A stretch of DNA of 64,000 bases from NCBI GenBank assembly GCA_017412115.1, contig JAFPYR010000037.1, positions 1-64,000 on the forward strand, written 5' to 3'. Under the pieces are notes generated by a model. It saw only the letters and a list, made by a program, of their open reading frames with translations, had not been told where the DNA came from and did no database searches. Of this stretch, positions 53,401-60,259 are shown one piece after another; positions within the stretch are counted from its first letter, which is position 1; every line of letters begins with the position of its first letter. This stretch comes from Bacteroidales bacterium. GTDB lineage: Bacteria; Bacteroidota; Bacteroidia; Bacteroidales; UBA3824. A program made the translations under genes and the position numbers.

Positions 53401-56001
53401 TTCATTGTATTTATAATCGGTAGCAACCTGCTTAGATGTACCGTAATTGTCAATTTGTCTAATTAATGAACCTGTGTTAGAATCATATTCAAAGTGTTTT
53501 TTTGTTACAAAACCTTTGGGATCGTCAGGTATTATTTGGATATATGTAGAAACCTGGGGTTGCCACATTCCGCCAGCCATCACGTAGTCGCCATAATATT
53601 GCAGTTTGCTAAATCCGTTAGAATAATAATTCCCTGTACTTTCTAAATATCCATACTCTGTATTGTAAGTGTTTTGAGTAACAATTTCATCGCCATAAAT
53701 ATCTATATTTTTGACTTTTGAAGGATATGTAAAAAAGTTTTTGCCACCCAAGCCGATAATGTTATATTCGGTTTCGGTTGTAGTTACAAGTGCATTGCGT
53801 TTGACTGTCTGTGTAATCTTTTCTGGGGTATAATAATCTGTATTCCATGAGTTTATCTCTGTTGTAATTGTTTCTCCTGTATATTGGTTTTCGCAAATAA
53901 TTTTGTCAAAACCGAGTAGACCTTTCCCCTGTACATTAGCGGTAAGGTTGTAATATTTATATTTTTTGATAATATTGTCGGTAATTCCGTTGATTTCTTC
54001 AGTTGAACTTACCACAGAAAGTGGTGCAATAACATCAAGTAACGGGTAGGTCTGATTTTCGCCTTTTGTGTAGAAGCTTTTGTTGGTAAGAAAACTATAG
54101 TTGAACTTTGTGGTAGAGAAACAATCTTGTATCAAATTAATTTTATTACAGAATGCTTTGTAGTTAGAATTGTAATATATATGCCATTTTGGATTATCCA
54201 CATTATTCCAATTATAAAGACAATTGTTACCATAGTTTATAAGTTCGCGGATGCCGTCACCGTTGAAATCACCAACGGTAAAATTTGAGTTATAAGCATC
54301 GCTTTCGTTGTGAGATGTAGTTTTCTTCCATTCAGTTAGTTTTTTGCCATCGGATTTCAACCATAAGGTTTGTGTATAATCATACACACCCCACGGACTT
54401 GACCACATATCGTCTTCTTTGTGATATTGTCCACGGGTGGATACAATATCGGATTTTCCGTCCAAGTCAAAATCCAAAATTTGCAAGTCGAACCTGCCGT
54501 TGTCATGACCTGTATACCCTCTATCGTAAAAATCTGTTGTAATGGCAATTGTCTTTTCGAAACCGCTAAGTCCTTTATTCATTAAAAAATACCAATTCTT
54601 GTCATCAGTTTCGGTATAGACGAAATCAGACAATCCGTCGCCGTTAAAGTCACCCATGCGAATGATGTAGTATCCATCAATAATGCCTTCAATGTCGGTT
54701 TTATTGCTGTCAGTAAAATAACCATTTCCATTGTTATATAAAATAGTGTAGCCCTTTTTGTTAAATATTATGACATCAACAGCGTTGTCGCCGTTAAAGT
54801 CGGCGGCGAACATATCCTTAGGCTCTTGCGAAAGATAAAACTCAAAGTCAGAATCGCCGTCAGCCGAAACTAATTTAGCGTAGTACTTACCATACTCATT
54901 TTTCTTTTTTTCTACGTAAAATATTTGCGTTTTGCCGTTAGCTTTTAAATCAGCAAAAGCGAATGCAGGCATTTCACTACAATGCAAGTTGTAAACACGG
55001 AAATCAGATATTTGTGCATTTTCGTAGAACCGAAAACCAATTTGTTCCCAATGTCCTTTGGCAACACTTAAACATGGTATAATTAATTCGTTAGTGCCAT
55101 TTCCGTCAAAGTCGCCAAAAGAGAATGTGTTACCCTTTTTTATTTCGTCCAAAGGTGTGTCAGATTCAATAAAATCCTCCCCTTTGTATGCAAAAACAAA
55201 TCTGCCGTCTCTTATAATAGTTTCATAAAAAATCACTTTGTTGGTAAAGAATGTAAAGTTACCGGCTTTTTGTGGTGAAACCAATACTATATCGTCTATC
55301 CCGTCAGCGGTTAAGTCTCCTGCTATCACCATCTGTTCGTAAAAGTCAACTGGGTAGGATATGTCGCTTGCTGAAAAATTAAAAATATCGGTTTCGACAT
55401 CATCTAAGACGTTATAAATGCCAATCCAATTAAATTTAACAGGCGGTAATGATTCTCCTGCTGAATTAGTCTTAATAATAGATGATAATCTTGAATAGCC
55501 GTCGGTGTCTACGTATGTTAAATGATATGTATAAATATCTTTGTTGTAACACTTTACTACTATATCTTTTATACGCTCTTTTAATTCTTGTGGTTGTCCA
55601 AAGAAATTACCTTTAACAATATCAGAACGCTGTTCATATTCAAATTTGATTTCGCATATATAACTAAAATCATTGTTAGTATAAACGATACTTTTGGGCA
55701 GAGTTACAAAAACAGACCGATGGTAGTCGTATAATATAAAGTTGCCAAATTTATCTTCAACCTTAGCCAAGTTCCATACCGCAGGGTTGTGCCAAACAAT
55801 GTCAATATTAGACGACATACCATAACCGTAATAAAAGATTTTTCCATCTTTTTCCATTTTGAAATATCTTTCGTCAGGGTTGTAGGTGATTTCGGCTGTA
55901 AAGTCGCCTTCCAATGTAAATTTGTTAGTTGAAACTTTGATAAGCCGCTTGCCGTCAAGTAAAAAATCTTCGCCGTGGTTAAAATCAATACCGGAAGCCA
56001 T
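50422..56001 (-). CDS. Rhs/SpvB repeat protein with C-terminal metalloprotease-like tip (5' end frameshifted)
   Basis: 1859 residues from the first ATG in this frame, but homology continues upstream into the short frame at 56024-56290 after a one-base frameshift. Residues about 200-660 carry FG-GAP/VCBS repeats (GDLTADGIDDIV, GDFDGNGTNELI, GDFNGDGLSDFV). Residues about 790-1480 carry YD repeats (YTYDNLNRKKTEIYN). The Rhs core DHLGSITAFY...GRMYDPIVGRFLSPDP...NPLKYTDPSGEF ends near 1577. The variable tip (about 1578-1859) begins with hydrophobic, glycine-rich helices and contains HEYGH (1792-1796) with a later WFERQAS. This matches a HExxH zinc-protease arrangement with Glu1831 as possible third ligand. 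Likely a surface or secreted polymorphic toxin. Confidence 0.88.
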   Translation of the reverse strand: MASGIDFNHGEDFLLDGKRLIKVSTNKFTLEGDFTAEITYNPDERYFKMEKDGKIFYYGYGMSSNIDIVWHNPAVWNLAKVEDKFGNFILYDYHRSVFVTLPKSIVYTNNDFSYICEIKFEYEQRSDIVKGNFFGQPQELKERIKDIVVKCYNKDIYTYHLTYVDTDGYSRLSSIIKTNSAGESLPPVKFNWIGIYNVLDDVETDIFNFSASDISYPVDFYEQMVIAGDLTADGIDDIVLVSPQKAGNFTFFTNKVIFYETIIRDGRFVFAYKGEDFIESDTPLDEIKKGNTFSFGDFDGNGTNELIIPCLSVAKGHWEQIGFRFYENAQISDFRVYNLHCSEMPAFAFADLKANGKTQIFYVEKKKNEYGKYYAKLVSADGDSDFEFYLSQEPKDMFAADFNGDNAVDVIIFNKKGYTILYNNGNGYFTDSNKTDIEGIIDGYYIIRMGDFNGDGLSDFVYTETDDKNWYFLMNKGLSGFEKTIAITTDFYDRGYTGHDNGRFDLQILDFDLDGKSDIVSTRGQYHKEDDMWSSPWGVYDYTQTLWLKSDGKKLTEWKKTTSHNESDAYNSNFTVGDFNGDGIRELINYGNNCLYNWNNVDNPKWHIYYNSNYKAFCNKINLIQDCFSTTKFNYSFLTNKSFYTKGENQTYPLLDVIAPLSVVSSTEEINGITDNIIKKYKYYNLTANVQGKGLLGFDKIICENQYTGETITTEINSWNTDYYTPEKITQTVKRNALVTTTETEYNIIGLGGKNFFTYPSKVKNIDIYGDEIVTQNTYNTEYGYLESTGNYYSNGFSKLQYYGDYVMAGGMWQPQVSTYIQIIPDDPKGFVTKKHFEYDSNTGSLIRQIDNYGTSKQVATDYKYNEFGNVIHTSVYGEETEKFTTDYTYENQKLITTTKNNPKSIIKYSYDDFGRLISETDMSNPNNPITTSYGYDNWGDQIKTQYPDGTTSTTEKGWGKSNEQFYYELTQQTAAPWQITWYDILGRKTLTETIAEGGIDIKTYNTYDKFSNIINTKTLYGDTELNEHYIYDEQNRVTEYIAQNGSITKYTYGKNSVDIETDGKNTSKTFDVFENLTSINDGVSTIKYTYNADCKPVKISAAGAEYSLEYDELGNRTSLTDPDGGKSTYEYDCFNNVVKQTDAEGNVTENKYQNGLLTESTCGGIHTSYSYDEYGKLLKSQCGEVFTEYTYDNLNRKKTEIYNIDNRKYPYRFTYGENGLLVSKSFPDNTTEYYKYDQYGNINEILLDNSTVWKLTDCNLTTRISEINGKYLKTQTSDVYGYPVSTKLSYDGMPLKEMTYGFDIKTGNLARRSGMFLEPETFDYDHADRLTKISKGQEITEIEYAENGNITFKSGLGNYEYFRKRPHALESVENTDTIIKNPLQEVEYTPFNKVETLTQYFDETQSTYITFTYDANRTRRKSVRNIMGVDITQYYLPDYEELGGYDFYQKTHYINSPDGLVGVYVTDLLGGKKFEAAFTDHLGSITAFYQDTILKFAATYDAFGNRTITTGTTAVTRGYCGVHQHYPSFDIIDMGGRMYDPIVGRFLSPDPYIQDWENSQNFNRYTYCLNNPLKYTDPSGEFWFTPILIGAGIFGIGNLTTHAIRGDINNWGSGLKYFSQGLLAGAAIGALWQFSPMIPWCGQAIQTGLNIYGIGIASTTALSATSGLIQGAFSGNWNALKNSGLTFLGNFNLDENSSYIGAVLKGISRHSWEMLQTGIGHGWNQLRNTFGCVDYVAYYRGATYCIDENNPKMKVGNGMTLGNFIQIKDGGSVTGNIDNYIQTSCNGLYLHEYGHTIQGRKFGLSYLFTIGIPSIISAAGNGEHCQKWFERQASTYAKYYFGPSIWTPTIDLYHPTNR

Positions 56002-56023
56002 TCCGTCAAAATAAATAGTCTTA

Positions 56024-56290
56024 TTAGTTCGTGTTATTGAAGAAAAAACCGTCTAACATAAAACCAACACCCAAAATGCCGTTTCCGTTCAGACTGTTGT
56101 AGTTGAGAGATACCGATGGTGTCAAACCGTTAGTGCCTTCGGGTATTTCAATAGGTAGCGAATAAACAGCATTGCCCAACTCGCCAACGTTTACCGTGCC
56201 GGACAACCTGCCCACAGAATAGTCGGTATTCTGAGCAATGACAGAGAAGTTTATCAATATGGCTAATATGCTTGATAAAACTCTTTTCAT
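56024..56290 (-). pseudogene. SpvB/Rhs N-terminal fragment, separated by a frameshift
   Basis: An 88-residue frame with a signal peptide (MKRVLSSILAILINFSVIAQ) and the SpvB start: VGRLSGTVNVGELGNAVYSL, then GTNGLTPSVSLNYNSLNGNG and ILGVGFMLDGF, then a stop. If one T of the minus-strand TTTTTT at 56043-56048 is removed, the frame reads on as GFSSITRTNKTIYFDGMASG directly into the 1859-residue Rhs frame. SSITR is the expected continuation in SpvB proteins. So this is the true 5' end of the Rhs gene. Its start overlaps the stop of the sorting-domain gene by 4 bases (ATGA). Whether the shift is real, a sequencing error or bypassed is open. Confidence 0.85.
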
Positions 56291-56682
56291 TCTTTTAAAA
56301 ATTTATAAGTTTTATCAGAAATTTTCAATAAATAAATTCCGCTTGAAAGATGAGATAAGTCTATATTATTTCTTTCTGACAAATTATTTAATGTAAAGAC
56401 CATACGTCCGAATAAATCAATAACTACAGCCTTATGAACATTTTGTTTATATAACTCGATTTGCAAATAATCTTTAACCGGATTTGGATACAATTTAATG
56501 CTATTTTCTTGAATTATATTTTCCGGAATGATTTCTACAGAAGTTTGGATTACTGTTTTTTGAATTTCTGTTTCTCGTAATATTCTTGCTCCAGTCTTGT
56601 TATAATCAAATGTAACTTTTTGAGCATAAATAATCTTATGCACAAATGTAATACATAGTAATATTAGGAATATGTGTTTCAT
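56287..56682 (-). CDS. Short secreted protein that is almost only a T9SS type A sorting domain
   Basis: A 131-residue protein with a signal peptide (MKHIFLILLCITFVHKIIYAQ). It continues with VTFDYNKTGARILRETE, which resembles a single Rhs-type YD strand, and a linker. From about residue 60 the rest is a T9SS C-terminal sorting domain: SIKLYPNPVKDYLQIEL, VIDLFGRMVF, SHLSSGIYLLKI, ending KTYKFLKE. Such domains guide proteins through the type IX system, which removes them and anchors the cargo. There is hardly any cargo here. I recall similar small genes ahead of Rhs genes in other Bacteroidales. Translationally coupled to the Rhs 5' fragment. Confidence 0.85.
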   Translation of the reverse strand: MKHIFLILLCITFVHKIIYAQKVTFDYNKTGARILRETEIQKTVIQTSVEIIPENIIQENSIKLYPNPVKDYLQIELYKQNVHKAVVIDLFGRMVFTLNNLSERNNIDLSHLSSGIYLLKISDKTYKFLKE

Positions 56683-56701
56683 AATTTTAGTTGTTTGACT
56701 A

Positions 56702-56709
56702 CAAAATTA
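56702..56709 (-). promoter_or_regulatory. -7 box upstream of the sorting-domain/Rhs genes
   Basis: The minus strand reads TAATTTTG, matching TAnnTTTG, 20 bases before the start at 56682. A TTTG at 56726-56729 is 16 bases further upstream, slightly short for a -33 element. Confidence 0.5.
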
Positions 56710-56827
56710 TTATTTTTTTCTAATGCAAAATATTAAATTTTGTTAATAATTTAGTAACCCCAGTTCGATATAAGAAATTCTCCCTTAATTCAAAAAAAAT
56801 AAATCAGCATAGAAGAATTAACATTTC

Positions 56828-57289
56828 CTAACAGTTTTTTAGCGATAGAAATTTGAAAAATACGGGATATTTTTGTAACTTAAAGCACTGAAAATTAAAA
56901 TGAGGTTCACCTCCGCTACCTATTATTGATTTTGTTTTCAAGTCAATAGTGTAGTATTTGTATTTGTCAAAATAAAATACTAAATTATTGTTGTATGGAC
57001 TTGGTACAAAAAATCCGGAAGTACAATTCTCAACAATGACATTGGAACTCTCATCATAAATTTTCCCGGACGAATAGGTAAGAACATGTTTACCATTTGA
57101 ATCAACATACCATTCTGCATTTTTTTTATGAGAGATAATTTTAACCGGACTTTGCGAAAAATCGAATTCATATCCATTTACATACCAATACATCACGTGT
57201 TTGCTTTGTGCCATTACATGCACAAAAGAAGTGATGTGGATTATAAAAATCCACATCATATAAAATACTGTTTTACTGAATCTTACCAT
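56828..57289 (-). CDS. Secreted protein, probably a truncated propeller-type protein
   Basis: A 153-residue protein with a signal peptide ending near MAQS. The mature part (YWYVNGYEFDFSQSPVKI, YVDSNGKHVLTYSSGKIYDE, VPSPYNNNLVFYFDKYKYYTIDLKT) has the layout of the N-terminal blades of long T9SS-exported propeller proteins that begin WYFG...GLDF and SISD.NGNLLFYT. It stops after about two blades, so it may be a remnant of a longer gene or a small domain protein. It is the first gene of the minus-strand island, with a TAAATTTG box upstream. Function unknown. Confidence 0.6.
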   Translation of the reverse strand: MVRFSKTVFYMMWIFIIHITSFVHVMAQSKHVMYWYVNGYEFDFSQSPVKIISHKKNAEWYVDSNGKHVLTYSSGKIYDESSNVIVENCTSGFFVPSPYNNNLVFYFDKYKYYTIDLKTKSIIGSGGEPHFNFQCFKLQKYPVFFKFLSLKNC

Positions 57290-57330
57290 TACTCAAGTGT
57301 TAAGTCTCTGATTTTTGTGAATTCACAATG

Positions 57331-57338
57331 CAAATTTA
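57331..57338 (-). promoter_or_regulatory. -7 box at the head of the Rhs island
   Basis: The minus strand reads TAAATTTG, matching TAnnTTTG, 41 bases before the start at 57289. The 343-base gap to 57633 otherwise holds the opposite promoter at 57496-57526 and AT-rich sequence without a gene. Confidence 0.45.
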
Positions 57339-57495
57339 AAACTATTGAAAATAATTTCCCAATAAAAAAACAACAAGTTTTTGCATTTTTATAAAATTTC
57401 CATGTATTCAGTACTTTTTCGTGGTTAATTAATTTGATGTAACATCGCTATTTTCTCCAAATTATTAAAAATAATTATTTTTTTTTGATATAATA

Positions 57496-57526
57496 TTTGT
57501 TATTCGTTTTTATTCTTTTACCTTTG
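57496..57526 (+). promoter_or_regulatory. Promoter of the lipoprotein gene at 57633
   Basis: TTTG (57496-57499), 19 bases, TACCTTTG (57519-57526): both elements match the Bacteroidota consensus. The transcript would start near 57533, giving an untranslated leader of about 100 bases. Confidence 0.7.
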
Positions 57527-57632
57527 CCGATGTATTTTTTATAGAAATTTATTAAACTGGAATATTTTTTTAACTTAAATAACCATTAGAACCGACGAGC
57601 CGACGGTATATAACAGGCAAAAAAATTTTATT

Positions 57633-58184
57633 ATGAAAAAGGTAATACCTACATTAGTAATGGCAGCAGCTGTAACATTTGCTGCTTGTTCTGGCAACAA
57701 CAATGCGAACTCAAACTCCGCAGCTAACAACAGTTCTGATGTAAAATGTGAACTTCCCGTTGCAGTTGATGCAAGTGTAAAATTAGACAAAACTTTTGAT
57801 CACGCAAAATTTTCATTGAGCTATCCCGGAATTATTACTGTTCAAGAAATGCTCGGTTCTGATTTTTATGCTGCTGACAACGACGGTGAAATTACAATAA
57901 GCGGAACTTACAACACCGAAGGTGTAGCCGTAAGCGAACTCGGCAGTTTTGCTGAAAACATGGCTGTTGCTATCAAAGCCGCAGGCGATACTCCTGAGAC
58001 TCCGATTGTTAAAGGCAATTCATACGTTATAAAATGTGATGCCGGCAATTTAGTAAAATGGTCATACTGCGTTATGAAAGAAGACAAAATCTCTCTTATG
58101 GGTGAAATCACATACCCGAAAGAAAAAGCCGCTGAATGTGAAAAATACGTCGGCGCATTTTTAAGTTCGATAAAATTCAAATAG
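57633..58184 (+). CDS. Lipoprotein of unknown function
   Basis: A 183-residue lipoprotein (cleavage before Cys19, FAAC) with an Asn/Ser-rich linker to about residue 37. The mature domain has alternating strands (FSLSYPGIITVQEM, GEITISGTYN, VKWSYCVMKEDKISLMGEITYP) and ends with the amphipathic helix KAAECEKYVGAFLSSIKFK. The layout is like small lipoproteins with a PsbP/LpqN-like or DcrB-like fold, but I do not recognise the family. Strong promoter, long leader and its own terminator suggest a well-expressed single gene. Confidence 0.75.
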   Translation: MKKVIPTLVMAAAVTFAACSGNNNANSNSAANNSSDVKCELPVAVDASVKLDKTFDHAKFSLSYPGIITVQEMLGSDFYAADNDGEITISGTYNTEGVAVSELGSFAENMAVAIKAAGDTPETPIVKGNSYVIKCDAGNLVKWSYCVMKEDKISLMGEITYPKEKAAECEKYVGAFLSSIKFK

Positions 58185-58206
58185 CATCTTTTATTTTTTA
58201 AAAAAA

Positions 58207-58236
58207 GCTGTCCGATTTTCGGACAGCCTTTTTTTT
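58207..58236 (+). terminator. Terminator of the lipoprotein gene at 57633
   Basis: GCTGTCCGA (58207-58215) pairs with TCGGACAGC (58219-58227) around a 3-base loop, followed by C and eight T. Confidence 0.88.
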
Positions 58237-58245
58237 AATTAAGTT

Positions 58246-58779
58246 ATGGAAAAAACAAGAAAAATATTATTGCTTACAATAATTTGTTCAATACTTTTAG
58301 CATCAGCTTTGGTTTCATGTCTCGAAGACGGTAATGATACAATTATCGTAGAAAAACCCCAAAAAACTATAGACCCTGAATCTGAGGCTCAAAACAATAA
58401 TGAACTTAAAGGAGAAAACGGTAAATTGAGAGTAAACCTTCAGTGGGACACAAAAGACGACCTTGATTTGTATGTAAAAACTCCGTGCGGAGATACGATA
58501 TATTTCTATCAGCCGGAATATGAATGCAACGGTCATGTCGGGAAATTAGATATTGATGCCAATTTTGATGTTTTCCCAGAACACCCTCAAGAAAACATAT
58601 ATTGGAAAGAACCCGGTTTAGGTGAATACCAAATTTATGTAGTAAATAATAGTGATAAAGAAAAGGTAGATGACATAAATTTCACAATAACCGTTATTCT
58701 TTATGACGAACGCACTGATTTGAAAGATCAAACACACGAACACGAAATAAAACTTGTCCATAAAATAACCGTGGAATAA
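58246..58779 (+). CDS. YfaP/DUF2135-like lipoprotein
   Basis: A 177-residue protein with a lipoprotein-type signal (Cys25, ALVSC). The mature domain (about 62-175) has LRVNLQWDTKDDLDLYVKTP, then CGDTIYF, KLDIDANFDVFPEHPQENIYW and GEYQIYVVNN. This is the order seen in YfaP/DUF2135 domains (W.t..DlDLhV.dP.G...L D.D...G..PE.i.w...G.Y.v.v). Function of that domain is not known. An OmpA-family gene follows after 17 bases, so the two probably act together in the envelope. Confidence 0.75.
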   Translation: MEKTRKILLLTIICSILLASALVSCLEDGNDTIIVEKPQKTIDPESEAQNNNELKGENGKLRVNLQWDTKDDLDLYVKTPCGDTIYFYQPEYECNGHVGKLDIDANFDVFPEHPQENIYWKEPGLGEYQIYVVNNSDKEKVDDINFTITVILYDERTDLKDQTHEHEIKLVHKITVE

Positions 58780-58796
58780 TTAAAAATATAAAAAAA

Positions 58797-60170
58797 ATGA
58801 AAATTTTTCGTTTAATTATCCTATTATCAGCCGTTTTGTTGCCACTACAAATATGTGCACAAAAAAGAGGCAGGGTGTCTCATAACAATTTTACATTCGG
58901 CATCGGTGGAGGTTACCGCATTAACTTTATGAAATTTACAAAAACAGATCCGTCGTTTTTTTGGACAGTTCCCGATTATCGTAATGATTTTGTAGTTTCA
59001 GGTTTCGTATATAAAGAATTCCAAGAAAGCGGACATTTCGCGTTGCGTGCACAATTCTCTTATTTAAGACGCGGAGCAAGGTATGTTTTTTACAGACTAA
59101 AAGACGATTACTACGGATACAATCTATATGCTAAATGCGCAGATTTCAGATTGCCGATAATTTTTAATTTCACGGAATATCGAAGCGACAGATTACAGCC
59201 TTACGCTTATTTAACACCAATTTTCTCAATGGTAACAGGAGGACATATTGCATCCTCATACGATGCCCAAACGCCGTCAATAAACCTCACAAAAGCAAAC
59301 ATTGCCGAATATTACTTCGGAATCGGAGCGGCATTAGGATTAAGATACAATATAAACGTAAAACGCCGCAACTTTTTCTTCGGTATAGAAGCTATGTACG
59401 ACCACGGTTTGACAGACACTTATAGTCAAAAAGAAAAAAAAGGTGATGTAAATAATGTCGGAAAAATAATAGATTACGAACACGATCCGCTTAAAGGGAA
59501 AAGGCTATTAAAAGGTCTTGAATTTCAAGCGATTGTAGGTATTCCGATAGGGAAAAACAAAGACAAAAACGATTTAAAAGGTGAATCCAAAACCACGAAA
59601 AAAGACAATCAGTCTCAAAACAAAACAACTGCCAATACTGATAAACCAAAAGCAGTAGAAGAAAAAGACTCTGAAAATAAACAAGATAATGTTATAACAG
59701 ATAATAATGACAATGTTAAAACAGAAAATCTTGTAGAAAAAACAAACGAAATACCCGCCGTAACAATAGATAAAGATAGTGTTGAACCCCCAAACAAAAA
59801 TGTCGAAAACAAAAATGACATTGAAGTTGCGGATAAAAAAACAACATTTACCCCAGTAGAATTTGCATACAAAAGCACAACTCTCACACCTAAAACTTGC
59901 GCATATTTGGACAGCATCGCTCAAATGCTCAAGAATTCAGGTGCGCGCATAAAATTGATTGGGCATACAGACAATATAGGTTCGTACGGTTTCAACATAA
60001 ATCTCTCCCGCAATCGTGCAAAAGTCGTAATGGAATATCTTGTAAAACAAGGTGTTGCAAGAGATAAAATAACTACGGAAGGATTCGGCTCAAACCGCCC
60101 CGCCGCTGATAATACAACAGAACAGGGACGTGCCAAAAACCGACGGGTGGATTTAGAAATCAGTGAATAA
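58797..60170 (+). CDS. OmpA-family outer-membrane protein
   Basis: A 457-residue protein with a signal peptide (cleavage near ICAQ). Residues about 25-250 are an outer-membrane beta-barrel of the PorT/OMP_b-brl kind (FTFGIGGGYRINFMKF to LLKGLEFQAIVGIPIG). Residues about 250-345 are a charged Lys/Asn/Asp/Thr-rich linker. Residues about 350-457 are the OmpA domain that binds peptidoglycan: IKLIGHTDNIGSYGFNINLS, RAKVVMEYLVKQGV and GRAKNRRVDLEI. It links outer membrane and cell wall. It is 17 bases after the DUF2135-like lipoprotein and probably in one transcript. Confidence 0.9.
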   Translation: MKIFRLIILLSAVLLPLQICAQKRGRVSHNNFTFGIGGGYRINFMKFTKTDPSFFWTVPDYRNDFVVSGFVYKEFQESGHFALRAQFSYLRRGARYVFYRLKDDYYGYNLYAKCADFRLPIIFNFTEYRSDRLQPYAYLTPIFSMVTGGHIASSYDAQTPSINLTKANIAEYYFGIGAALGLRYNINVKRRNFFFGIEAMYDHGLTDTYSQKEKKGDVNNVGKIIDYEHDPLKGKRLLKGLEFQAIVGIPIGKNKDKNDLKGESKTTKKDNQSQNKTTANTDKPKAVEEKDSENKQDNVITDNNDNVKTENLVEKTNEIPAVTIDKDSVEPPNKNVENKNDIEVADKKTTFTPVEFAYKSTTLTPKTCAYLDSIAQMLKNSGARIKLIGHTDNIGSYGFNINLSRNRAKVVMEYLVKQGVARDKITTEGFGSNRPAADNTTEQGRAKNRRVDLEISE

Positions 60171-60259
60171 AAATGCTTATTTTTTGTAACGGATATAAAA
60201 ATTACAAAAAAAATCGCTACCTTTACCGCCGAAATTTTATATAACAAAAGTAAAAAAAC

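Noticed and set aside
56041-56050. Programmed -1 frameshift (T TTT TTC heptamer) in the Rhs 5' end
   Set aside because: The heptamer is in phase, but a -1 shift leads at once to CTT CAA TAA, a stop. Rejoining the Rhs frame needs a +1 shift.
57420-57480. Fragment CTATTTTCTCC similar to the 43 bp array unit
   Set aside because: Only 11 bases match in AT-rich DNA, which is likely by chance.
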